A stretch of DNA of 64,000 nucleotides. It comes from Glycomyces albidus. GTDB taxonomy: Bacteria > Actinomycetota > Actinomycetes > Mycobacteriales > Micromonosporaceae. The translations under genes and the position numbers were made by a program. Below are positions 41,077 to 49,074 of the stretch, piece after piece. Numbering within the stretch: position 1 is the first letter of the stretch; every line of letters begins with the position of its first letter. The notes beneath the pieces were generated by a model. That model saw only the letters and a list, made by a program, of their open reading frames with translations. It was not told where the DNA came from and did no database searches. The stretch is taken from positions 1 to 64,000 of the forward strand of contig NZ_WIAO01000016.1 of assembly GCF_009451885.1 (NCBI RefSeq), in the 5' to 3' direction.

Positions 41077-43575
41077 ATGGCCGAATTCCTCTACCGCGTC
41101 GGGCGCTGGTGCGCCCGCCGCGCCAAGACCGTCATCGCCGCATGGGCAATCGTCCTCGCGGCCGCCGCCACCGCGTACGTCCTCTTCGGAGGCGCCTTCG
41201 CCACCACCCTCTCCATCCCCGGCACCCCCACCGAAGAGGTCACCGACCACCTCGCCGAGGCCCTCCCCGAAGCCTCCGGCGGCACCGGCAGCATCGTCCT
41301 CGCCACCGACGACGGCGCGCCCTTCACCGACGAGCAGAAGAGCGCCGTCTCCGCCCTGATCGCCGAAGCGGCCGACGTCGACGGCGTCGCCGCCGTCGTC
41401 GACCCCTTCGCCACCGAAGCCCAGCGCGCCGAACAGCAGGCCCAGATCGACGAAGGCCGCACCCAGGTCGCCGCCGGGCTCGCGCAGGCCGACCAGGGCC
41501 GCACCGAGATCCAGGCCGCCCGCGACGACCTCGCCGCGTCCCAGGCCGAACTCGACGCCGCCCGCGAACAGGCCGGCGACTCCGCCGAACTCGACGCCCA
41601 GCAGGCCGCACTCGACGCCGCCGCAGCCGAACTCGACGCCCAGGAAGCCGAGATCGAAGCCGGCGCAGCCGAACTCGAAGCCCAGGCGCTCACCCTCGAA
41701 CAAGGCGCCACCCTCCTCGAACTCGCCGCCGACGCCGGCGTCGTCTCCTCCGACGGCAGCGCCGCCATCGTCACCGTCTCCTTCACCGAGACCCAGATGG
41801 AGGTCACCCCCGAGACCAAGGAAGCCGTCACCGCCGTCTTCGAGGACTCCCCAGTGGACGGCGTCGAGGTCGACTACTCCTCCGAGATGCAGGACGCCGT
41901 CCCCGCCATCGCGGGGGTCAGCGAAGTCATCGGCCTCGTCGTCGCCGGCATCGTCCTCGTCCTCATGCTCGGCACCTTCCTCGGCGCCGTCCTGCCTCTC
42001 GCCACCGCCCTCGTCGCGGTCGGCATCGGCGCCCTCGCCAGCATGTCCCTGTCCGGCTCCGTCGAGATGACCTCGGTGACCCCGATCCTCGGCCTCATGC
42101 TCGGCCTCGCCGTCGGCATCGACTACTCCCTCTTCATCGTCAACCGCCACCGCCGCCAGCTCAAGGACGGCTACGACGTCGACGAATCGATCGCGCTCGC
42201 GACCGGCACCTCCGGCAACGCGGTCGTCTTCGCCGGCGCCACCGTCCTGATCGCCCTGGTGGCGTTGAACATCACCGGCATCCCGTTCCTCGGCCTCATG
42301 GGCTCGATCGGCGCGTTCTGCATCGCGGTCGCGGTACTCGTCGCCATCACGTTCATCCCCGCGCTGCTGCGCCTCGCCGGCCTGCGGATCCTCTCCAAGC
42401 GCGAGCGGGCCGCCCGCGAGACGCACGATGCGGCCGAGCGCAAGCCCGACGCGAAGCCGATGCACACCGGCCGCGCCGTCCTACGCGTCCTCGTCGGCCT
42501 CGGCGCCCTCGTGGCCGTCGCCCTCCCCGCGATGGACCTGCGCCTCAACCTCCCCGACGGCTCCTCCGAACAGCACGACACCACTCAGTACCAGGCGTAC
42601 GCGACCATCGCCGAGCGCTTCGGCGAAGGCCAGAACGGCTCACTCCTCGTCGTCGCGGACCTCGCCGAGGCCCCCGACGAGGCCGGCTCGCTCGCCGCTC
42701 AGGTCGCGGTCGCCGAAGCCGTCGCCGGCGAAGACGACGTCGTCGCCGTGGCGCCCATCGGCACCTCGGAGGACGGCAGGACCATGGCGTTCCAGGTCAT
42801 CCCCGAGGAAGGCCCCACCAGCGAGTCCACACAGGAACTCGTCCACGACCTGCGCGGCCTCACCGTCGACGGCGTCGAGGACATCGGCGTCGCCGGCTCG
42901 GCCAGCGGCAACATCGACATCTCCGAGATCCTCGCCGACGCGCTCCCCGTCTACCTCGCCGTCGTCGTGGGCCTGTCGCTGATCATCCTCATCCTGGTGT
43001 TCCGCTCGATCCTCGTGCCGGTGCTCGCGACGCTCGGGTTCATCCTCAGCTACTTCGCGGCCCTCGGCGGCGTCGTCGCGATCTACCAGTGGGGCTGGCT
43101 CGCCGACGTCTTCGGCGTCGACACGCCCGGACCGATCCTGAACTTCCTGCCGACGCTCCTGGTCGGCATCCTGTTCGGCCTCGCCATGGACTACATGCTG
43201 TTCATCGGCTCGGGCATGCGCGAGGCGTACGCGCACGGCGCCCCCGCGCGCCAGTCCGTGGTCCTCGGCGTCCGCGCCGGCCGCTCGGTGGTCACGGCCG
43301 CCGCGATCATCATGATGGCGGTCTTCGGCGGGTTCGTGTTCTCCCACTCGACGATGATCCGGCCCATCGGCTTCGCGCTCGCCTTCGGCGTGCTCGTGGA
43401 CGCGTTCCTGGTCCGGATGCTCATCATCCCCGCGCTCATGCACCTGGTGGGGGACAAGGCGTGGTGGCTGCCGAAGTGGCTCGACCGCATCCTCCCCGAC
43501 GTCGACGTCGAGGGCGCCGCCCTCGAACGGCGACACCCGCACGTGGAGCAGCGGCCCGAGAAGGTCGAAGCCTAA
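41077..43575 (+). CDS. MMPL-family RND transporter
   Basis: An 832-aa membrane transporter with twelve helices in two halves. Proton-relay Asp residues lie in GLAVGIDYSLFIVNRHRRQ and GLAMDYMLFIGSGMREAY, the two family hallmarks. The first extracytoplasmic domain is enlarged by a long Ala/Glu/Gln coiled-coil (about residues 118-208), a hairpin seen in some actinobacterial MMPL proteins. Such pumps export lipids, lipopeptides or drugs. GGAGACCGACC precedes the ATG. It is controlled with the adjacent TetR gene. Confidence 0.93.
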   Translation: MAEFLYRVGRWCARRAKTVIAAWAIVLAAAATAYVLFGGAFATTLSIPGTPTEEVTDHLAEALPEASGGTGSIVLATDDGAPFTDEQKSAVSALIAEAADVDGVAAVVDPFATEAQRAEQQAQIDEGRTQVAAGLAQADQGRTEIQAARDDLAASQAELDAAREQAGDSAELDAQQAALDAAAAELDAQEAEIEAGAAELEAQALTLEQGATLLELAADAGVVSSDGSAAIVTVSFTETQMEVTPETKEAVTAVFEDSPVDGVEVDYSSEMQDAVPAIAGVSEVIGLVVAGIVLVLMLGTFLGAVLPLATALVAVGIGALASMSLSGSVEMTSVTPILGLMLGLAVGIDYSLFIVNRHRRQLKDGYDVDESIALATGTSGNAVVFAGATVLIALVALNITGIPFLGLMGSIGAFCIAVAVLVAITFIPALLRLAGLRILSKRERAARETHDAAERKPDAKPMHTGRAVLRVLVGLGALVAVALPAMDLRLNLPDGSSEQHDTTQYQAYATIAERFGEGQNGSLLVVADLAEAPDEAGSLAAQVAVAEAVAGEDDVVAVAPIGTSEDGRTMAFQVIPEEGPTSESTQELVHDLRGLTVDGVEDIGVAGSASGNIDISEILADALPVYLAVVVGLSLIILILVFRSILVPVLATLGFILSYFAALGGVVAIYQWGWLADVFGVDTPGPILNFLPTLLVGILFGLAMDYMLFIGSGMREAYAHGAPARQSVVLGVRAGRSVVTAAAIIMMAVFGGFVFSHSTMIRPIGFALAFGVLVDAFLVRMLIIPALMHLVGDKAWWLPKWLDRILPDVDVEGAALERRHPHVEQRPEKVEA

Positions 43576-44201
43576 TCGGGAAGGGCCCCTTCGCCTCCGG
43601 GCGAGGGGGCCTTCCAGTTCGGGTCCCGTCCGAGCACCGCGAGTATCCGGTCCATCGGCCCGGAGTCCGCCGCGGCCATCACGGCGGGGGCGAACGGCGC
43701 ATAGGGCCCGGTCCTGGCGGGGCCGGTGAGCGGCACCTCGAACGCCAGCGTTTCGGCGGCGGTCAGGACCTCGACGCTGAACACGGGAGGCCGCCCGATG
43801 GAGACCCCGACGTCCCACGAGTGCACCACGTAGTCGATGAAGTGGAACCCCAATGCGGTCCCCCCTGGCACCTTCAGCTCCTGGTCGGCCCCGGCGAGCA
43901 GGGACCAGTCCCTGCCCAGCGCGCCATCGGCGGCGAACGCCTCCACCACCTCGGCTGCGGATTCCGCGAACGCCTGCGGAGTGGAGGGGACCTCCGCCCA
44001 GGTCCGCAGCTCGAACGCATCGCCCCGGGCAGCGGCGGCGAACCCGTGGTTCTGCGCCGTCATGTGGGCGAGCAGCCGGCCGAGGTCCCAGCCGGCGCAG
44101 GGCGTGGGCAGGTCGAAGCGCTCGATCTGGTCGACCAGGTCCACGGCGGTGGCCATGGCCGTGCGGTGGAAGGCGAGGAGTCCGTTCATGATCGGGATCA
44201 T
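43572..44201 (-). CDS. DinB/maleylpyruvate isomerase-like (TIGR03086-type) protein
   Basis: A 209-aa four-helix protein of the mycothiol-dependent maleylpyruvate isomerase/DinB superfamily. Family marks are FDLPTPCAGWDLGRLLAHMTAQNHGF, with the metal-binding His in LLAHM, and ALGFHFIDYVVHSWDVGVSIG, with two further His residues. It may use mycothiol for detoxification. ATG 44201 has GGGGAG 3 nt upstream; ATG 44189 is an alternative giving the more usual family start. Its stop overlaps that of the MMPL gene. Confidence 0.8.
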   Translation of the reverse strand: MIPIMNGLLAFHRTAMATAVDLVDQIERFDLPTPCAGWDLGRLLAHMTAQNHGFAAAARGDAFELRTWAEVPSTPQAFAESAAEVVEAFAADGALGRDWSLLAGADQELKVPGGTALGFHFIDYVVHSWDVGVSIGRPPVFSVEVLTAAETLAFEVPLTGPARTGPYAPFAPAVMAAADSGPMDRILAVLGRDPNWKAPSPGGEGALPD

Positions 44202-44283
44202 AGGCTCCCCGCGCCCGGCCCGATAAGATGCCGGTCGGCCTCCGCCCCGGCGGGCGGGACGCCGAGTCCTTAAGGAGTCCAAG

Positions 44284-44748
44284 ATAAGTTCCGAGACCGA
44301 CCGCCTGGTCGCGTTCAGCACCCAGCTTCGCAGTGTCCACCAACGCCTCCGCCAGGCCCTCGACCTGGCCCGCCGCTCGATCGACGGCGAGTTCGAGGAG
44401 GTGGGACAAGACCTCCTCGTCTACTGCCGCGGCTTCTGCGCCGCCCTGAGCGGCCACCACCAGAGCGAGGACCGCGGCCTCTTCCCGGAGATCACCGCGG
44501 CCCACCCCGAGCTCGCACCGGTGGTCGCGAACCTCGTCCGCGACCACAACATGCTCGAACACCTCCTCGGCGGCTTCGCGGCCGCCATCGACGCGGGCGC
44601 CGACGACGAGACCCTCCACCGCCACCTCGACGGTATCGGCGCGGTCATGGAGACCCACTTCGGCTACGAGGAGCGCCAACTCCTCACCGTCCTCGACACA
44701 CTGGCCCTCGAAGGGGACCCTAGAACGCTTCTGGGGGACCTCGCCTAG
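44284..44748 (+). CDS. hemerythrin HHE-domain protein, probable ATA start
   Basis: A 154-aa four-helix di-iron protein. Iron ligands appear in RSVHQRLRQAL (helix 1), GHHQSEDRGLFPE (helix 2), RDHNMLEHLL (helix 3) and THFGYEERQL (helix 4). The first GTG in frame (44401) would drop helix 1 and its His. Coding similarity instead starts at ISSETDRLVAFSTQL, where AAGGAG is 6 nt before an ATA codon. No ATG, GTG or TTG occurs between. I therefore annotate from ATA, which may be a true rare start or a mutated ATG. Such proteins bind oxygen or nitric oxide. Confidence 0.75.
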   Translation: MSSETDRLVAFSTQLRSVHQRLRQALDLARRSIDGEFEEVGQDLLVYCRGFCAALSGHHQSEDRGLFPEITAAHPELAPVVANLVRDHNMLEHLLGGFAAAIDAGADDETLHRHLDGIGAVMETHFGYEERQLLTVLDTLALEGDPRTLLGDLA

Positions 44749-44823
44749 ACGGCGAACGAGTGTCTAAGCCGACCCCAGAACGCTCCTGGGAACCCTTCGC
44801 CTAGCCGGCGAGCGGGTGTCCGG
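44716..44823. repeat. tandem duplication of about 55 bp spanning the hemerythrin stop
   Basis: 44716-44770 and 44771-44823 align along their length (GACCC-AGAACGCT-CTGGG...TCGCCTAG-CGGCGA-CG-GTGTC). The first copy contains the last nine codons and stop of the hemerythrin gene; the second is non-coding. Confidence 0.75.
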
Positions 44824-45236
44824 ATGCGCGAGCGGCCCGCGCGGCTGCGTGCGCGGCTTGGTCGCTTCTCTCAGGCGGGTCTCCATTCGGCGTGTGGTGC
44901 ATGCGGGTCGGTCGATGGTGAATGTGGTTTCGCTCAGCGGGTCTTGGTTCTTGCGGGCGGCCGGCCTCGTCAGGTCGGCCGCCCGCGCATGCTCCGCGCG
45001 GAGCGTTCGGACCGGCGGGGACCGCCGCGCGGGCGGCTTCCCGCGCGCGGTCTCGGTATGGCGACGTTCGCGAATCCCCTTCTGTCGCCGCCATCCCGCC
45101 GGTCCGGCTGATGACGTTTTTGCTATCCACTACAACAGGCACGGGCAGTCAGTGTCGAACGCGAAGAACCTACTTGTGGATAACGCCGGGGGAGTCGGCA
45201 TTTCCGCAGGTGGAAAGGGTGTGGATAACCGGGCCG
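44824..45236. other. intergenic region between hemerythrin and CHAT genes
   Basis: No gene is supported. The region contains a strong hairpin (GGGCGGCCG / CGGCCGCCC near 44957-44987) and, at its right, an AT-richer part with two perfect DnaA-box-like 9-mers. Confidence 0.5.
45175..45228 (-). promoter_or_regulatory. two DnaA-box-like sites
   Basis: TGTGGATAA occurs at 45175-45183 and 45220-45228, both the reverse complement of the DnaA box TTATCCACA, 45 bp apart. They lie just past the stop of the CHAT gene. There is no dnaA, dnaN or AT-rich unwinding region nearby, so this is not the chromosomal origin. Confidence 0.35.
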
Positions 45237-46436
45237 TCAGCCGTAGGTGGTGGCCAGGGCCGCCCAGATGATGGGGTTGTCCTCGGGGCGGCCTTCGGAT
45301 TCCCATCGGGCGGCTTTAATTCGCTGCCAGGCGTTGAGGGCCGCGACGGGGTCGGGGGCGTCGTGGGCGGCGTTCACTGCGGTGACGGCTTCGGGGAGGA
45401 GCGGAGGTGTGGGGGTCGGGGCGAAGCGGCGGAGGCCCTCGTCGGTGGGGAGGGTCCAGCGGGTCGCGGTGACGTAGCGGGCACCGGTGTGGAGGGCGGC
45501 GGCGACCAGGCCGATCGGTTCGGCGAAGCGGGTTTCGCCGCCGCTTTCGCAGGCGATGAGCGCGACGCGGTCGGGCATCGACCAGCCGGCGGTCGAGCCG
45601 GGGCGGTGGCCCAGGAGGATGTCGGCCGCGGTGAGGGGGCGGTGGCCGTTCACGACCGCGGCGCGGCCGGTGGTGTCGGCGCCGCAGCTCAGGTGGAGAC
45701 GGGCGTCCAGGCCGTGCCGCGCAGTCGTCACGTGGCCGACGTAGAGGAAGCGCGCGGCGTCCTCGAGGAGGGGCCGCAGCCGGTCGCGGTCGAGGTCGCT
45801 CCGGCGGAACGCCGGACCGGACGGGATGAGCCGGTCGCCGAGGGCCGTGGTCATCGCGGCCAGCGGGGAGTCGTCGCCCACCGGGCCCAGGACCGAGCCG
45901 AGGTCACGGCCGGCCCCGGGGATCTTCGGATCGAGGACCGCGACGACCTTGCCGCTCGGGTTCCACTCGGACCTGCGGCGCTCGGGCGCGTTGCGCACCG
46001 TGGCGGGCGGGAGGATCGAGAGGTCGGCGTTCGTGACGAAGCGCTCGCCCTCGTCGACTCGCAAAGCCTCCCAAGGGACCTGGGCGGTGGAGAGCGACGG
46101 CTGGACGCGGACGTGGGGGCGCAGGCCCTGTTCGAGGAACGCGTTCATCTCGGTCGCGAGCTGGTAGGGGATCAGCGCCCGCGCCAGCGCGGACGCGAGC
46201 CCGGCCTCGCGTTCGCGGTCGGTGAGCGGTCCATTGAGCGAGCGCCGGAGGGCCTGGTCGGCGGTTTCGCCGGGCAGCGGTGTCGGCAGCGCCTGGGCGA
46301 GCGCCTCCAGGGCCGGCAGCACCCAGCCCGCCTCGACCATGATGTTCTGGATCGCCCCGAGGTCGTGCTCCCAGCGCCACGAGTAGTAGAGCCCGTCGCC
46401 GTCGATGAGTTTGAGCTGCACGGTAGGCCGGTTCAC
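45237..46436 (-). CDS. CHAT-domain (caspase-like) protease
   Basis: A 399-aa protein ending the four-gene leftward operon. Residues 1-140 are an unassigned amino-terminal domain. The CHAT peptidase follows, with His235 in FLYVGHVTTARHG and Cys296 in VALIACESGGETR forming the catalytic dyad; the RPLTAADILL element between them is typical. GTG 46436 overlaps the TPR gene stop (GTGA). CHAT proteases in bacteria act as effectors or regulators in immunity and cell-death circuits, often held by a TPR partner, as here. Target unknown. Confidence 0.88.
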   Translation of the reverse strand: MNRPTVQLKLIDGDGLYYSWRWEHDLGAIQNIMVEAGWVLPALEALAQALPTPLPGETADQALRRSLNGPLTDREREAGLASALARALIPYQLATEMNAFLEQGLRPHVRVQPSLSTAQVPWEALRVDEGERFVTNADLSILPPATVRNAPERRRSEWNPSGKVVAVLDPKIPGAGRDLGSVLGPVGDDSPLAAMTTALGDRLIPSGPAFRRSDLDRDRLRPLLEDAARFLYVGHVTTARHGLDARLHLSCGADTTGRAAVVNGHRPLTAADILLGHRPGSTAGWSMPDRVALIACESGGETRFAEPIGLVAAALHTGARYVTATRWTLPTDEGLRRFAPTPTPPLLPEAVTAVNAAHDAPDPVAALNAWQRIKAARWESEGRPEDNPIIWAALATTYG

Positions 46437-48043
46437 CACGTGTCGATCACCTCGTCTGAGCGGATGGGGAGCCCGTAGCGCCGTTCGGTCTCCTGGATCC
46501 ACGGCTCCAGTCGGGATTCGCGCCAGGGGTTGACGCGCAGTCGCGGGGGCAGTGCGAAGCGCGTCGCCGGGAAGTCGCCCGAGGTGCCCGTGACGAGTGC
46601 GGACGCGGTGAACGACAGCAGTTCGCCCTCGCTCGGCACCGGCGGTGGCGCGGGTGGTTCGGCGAACGGGTTGTAGTCGACCGCCGCGGGCGCGTGCAGT
46701 GACACCGTGGCGCTCATGTGCTCGAGGATCTCCGAGATCAGCGAGCCGTCGCCGAGGACGGTGGCGAGGGTCAGCGCGTGCGCCATGGCCGGGACGGCGA
46801 CCGTCGCCGCCCACTGCTCGCGGGCGCGGCCCGGGGTGAAGCCGTGGCGGACCGCGTCGGTGAAGAGGGCCGCGGGGAGTGCCAGGTCGAATGCGAACTT
46901 GACGAACCGGTACTGCTCCTCGGGGTCGGCGGTGCGTTCGGCGCGTCTCTCGAATGCGAAGGCGCGGAGCTGGTCGATGCGCGTCAGGTGGTAGAGCGCT
47001 CCGGCCGCCTCGTAGACCCGCCACGCTTCGATGTACGCGTCCTCGGCCGCGTCGAACTCGCCGTCGGCGGCGAGGAGGCCGCCTTGTACCGCAAGGGCTT
47101 CGGCGAGCATCACGGCGTGCCCGGCCTCGCGCAGGGCGGTGATCGCGGGGCCGATGAGTTCGCGGGCGAGTTCCGGGTCGCCGGCTTCGAAGGCGGCCTG
47201 GGCGCGGGTGCAGCGCAGTTCGGCGGCCCGGAGCGGCTGCTCGGCCGCGTTGAGCGCCTGTTCGGCGGCGGCGAGCAGCCGCTGCCCTTCGGTGATGTCG
47301 CCGGACCGGAGCGCGACGCGGCCCTGGTTGGCGATCGCGAGCGCCGCGAACGGCGCGTCGCCGGCCGCGGTGTGGATCTGCTCGGCCAGCCGCAGGTGGG
47401 CCATGGCCGCGTCGAGTTCGTTGCGGGACTGCAGGATCATCGCGAGGTTGGTGTGCGGGTGCCCGGTGAGGCGCGGGTCGCGGGCCGCGGCGAGTTCGAG
47501 GGTGCGGCGCACGACGGCCTCGGCCTCGTCCCAGCGTTCCAGGTTGATGAGGACGACGCTGCGGGAGTTGCTGATCGTGACCTGGAGGTAGGTCTCGTCG
47601 TCGCTGTCTTCGCCGGTGATCGCCTGCGCTGCATCGAGGTCGGCGAGGGCTGCTTCGAGGCGGCCGAGGAGCTGAAGCGTCTGGGACCGGTTGATGAGCA
47701 GTGAGGCGCGGACTGCGACCGTGCCGTACCTGTCGCCTGCTTCCGCTTCGGCCGCAAGGCAGGCGGCGAGCGCCTGCTCGGCGAGGTGCAGTGCCTCGCC
47801 CGGTTCGCCGCGGCCTTCGGCGATCGCCGCGAGGTTGCCGAGGACGCGGGCGCGGCAGTCGAGTCCGGCGGCGTCGACGTCGTCGACGTGCGTCATCGCG
47901 GCCGCCGCTTCGAGCATCGGCTTCGCTTCGCGGTTTCGGCCTTGTAGGGCGAGTTTCGCGGCGTTGTTGTTCAGCTCCCTGGCGGCGGCCCAGCGCGGGC
48001 CGCTGGTCTCCTTGCCCCACAGGCCGAGGAAGTGCTCGTTCAT
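46433..48043 (-). CDS. TPR-repeat protein, partner of the CHAT protease
   Basis: A 536-aa soluble protein. Residues 20-360 are tandem TPR-like helical pairs (e.g. NNNAAKLALQGRNREAKPMLEAAAAM, ASLLINRSQTLQLLGRLEAALADLDAAQAI, NLAMILQSRNELDAAMAHLRLAEQI). The carboxyl 180 residues include a Pro-rich patch (EPPAPPPVPSEGE) and a Trp/Arg-rich end. TPR proteins next to CHAT proteases commonly sense a signal and gate the protease; this is inferred. ATGA overlap with the gene before and GTGA with the gene after. Confidence 0.85.
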   Translation of the reverse strand: MNEHFLGLWGKETSGPRWAAARELNNNAAKLALQGRNREAKPMLEAAAAMTHVDDVDAAGLDCRARVLGNLAAIAEGRGEPGEALHLAEQALAACLAAEAEAGDRYGTVAVRASLLINRSQTLQLLGRLEAALADLDAAQAITGEDSDDETYLQVTISNSRSVVLINLERWDEAEAVVRRTLELAAARDPRLTGHPHTNLAMILQSRNELDAAMAHLRLAEQIHTAAGDAPFAALAIANQGRVALRSGDITEGQRLLAAAEQALNAAEQPLRAAELRCTRAQAAFEAGDPELARELIGPAITALREAGHAVMLAEALAVQGGLLAADGEFDAAEDAYIEAWRVYEAAGALYHLTRIDQLRAFAFERRAERTADPEEQYRFVKFAFDLALPAALFTDAVRHGFTPGRAREQWAATVAVPAMAHALTLATVLGDGSLISEILEHMSATVSLHAPAAVDYNPFAEPPAPPPVPSEGELLSFTASALVTGTSGDFPATRFALPPRLRVNPWRESRLEPWIQETERRYGLPIRSDEVIDTW

Positions 48044-49074
48044 CGCAGTCCGGCCGCGGTCTCGGTGAGGGTCGCGTCGGGCGCGGTGAGGCGCCTGCGC
48101 GCGAACTCGATGATGTCGGCGCGGAGCCGCGCCTGGTCGGGGTCCGTTGCGGCCGGGTACCCGGGCGCGTGGATCCGCATCCGGAGGCCGCGGGCGAGGC
48201 GCGTCGCGACGTCGGGCGGTGCGAGGGCTTCGCCGGTGAACGCGTTGGCGCCGCGGTCGAACCGGAGCGGGATCTCGACGGTGTCGAGGACGGCGGTGAG
48301 CTCGGCCGGCCGCGCGCCGGGTGCCGCCGGGGCGGACACGGTGAGGACCCATTCGGCGGCGCGCTGCGCGAGCTGCCAGGTGGACTCGCCCGCCGCGTCG
48401 AGGAGCCCCTGTGGCACCGGGCTCCAGTCGACGGGTGTGCCGCCGCTCGCGATGACGAGGTCGCCGGTAGTGCCGCCGGCCGCGAGCGCCCAGTCGTCGC
48501 GGGCGGTGCGGGCCGCGCTGCGGAGTTCGATGCCGAAGGACTCGGCGAGATCGGTCAGCGTCGCTTCGAGTTCCGTCATGGCGCGGCCGATGTCCGGGTC
48601 GCTCCCGTACGCCGCCACTGCGGCGAGGTCGACTCCGGTGAGCGCCCGCTCCACGGCGTCCTCGTCGTCGAGGAGGTGTTCGAGTGCGGCGGTGCGCCAG
48701 GCGGTCTCGGCGCGGAGGATCCCTTCGGGGAGGGCCGGGACGGCTGCGGCGTGGGACGCGGGCCACCAGGCCGCCGCCCAGGTCAGGTGGGCGAGGTCGC
48801 GGGCGGCGTCGAGCACCGGCGAGGTCCGGTCGGCGGCGACCGAGCCATGTCCATTGAGGATCGCGTCTGCCGCGTCGGGGCCGTAGACCTCCCACAGCCA
48901 GTCGGCGGCGAGCACCGGGTCCCAGACGTCTGCGGCCGGGTGGGCCCGCGGATCCAGGACGTCCCAGAAGAGCAGCGCCCCGCGGGCTTCGACGAGCGCG
49001 GTCCGCTCGGGATGCGGCGGGCGGGCGCCGACCCGGATCGCTGACGCGGTCCGTTCGACCGCGTACTCGGTCAT
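48040..49074 (-). CDS. unknown protein of the CHAT operon, 344 aa
   Basis: Second gene of the operon. It is acidic, Ala/Trp-rich and soluble, without signal or membrane segments. Noticeable pieces are ALLFWDVLDPRAHPAADVWDPVLAADWLWEVYG, TWAAAWWPASHAAAVP and a segment RTARDDWALAAGGTTGDLVIASGG. I do not recognise a domain. Its position between gene 1 and the TPR gene, with 4-bp overlaps at both ends, argues for fixed stoichiometry with the protease system. Confidence 0.75.
   Translation of the reverse strand: MTEYAVERTASAIRVGARPPHPERTALVEARGALLFWDVLDPRAHPAADVWDPVLAADWLWEVYGPDAADAILNGHGSVAADRTSPVLDAARDLAHLTWAAAWWPASHAAAVPALPEGILRAETAWRTAALEHLLDDEDAVERALTGVDLAAVAAYGSDPDIGRAMTELEATLTDLAESFGIELRSAARTARDDWALAAGGTTGDLVIASGGTPVDWSPVPQGLLDAAGESTWQLAQRAAEWVLTVSAPAAPGARPAELTAVLDTVEIPLRFDRGANAFTGEALAPPDVATRLARGLRMRIHAPGYPAATDPDQARLRADIIEFARRRLTAPDATLTETAAGLR

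Noticed and set aside
45175-45228. Possible replication origin
   Set aside because: Only two DnaA boxes, no dnaA/dnaN or gyrase genes and no AT-rich unwinding element.
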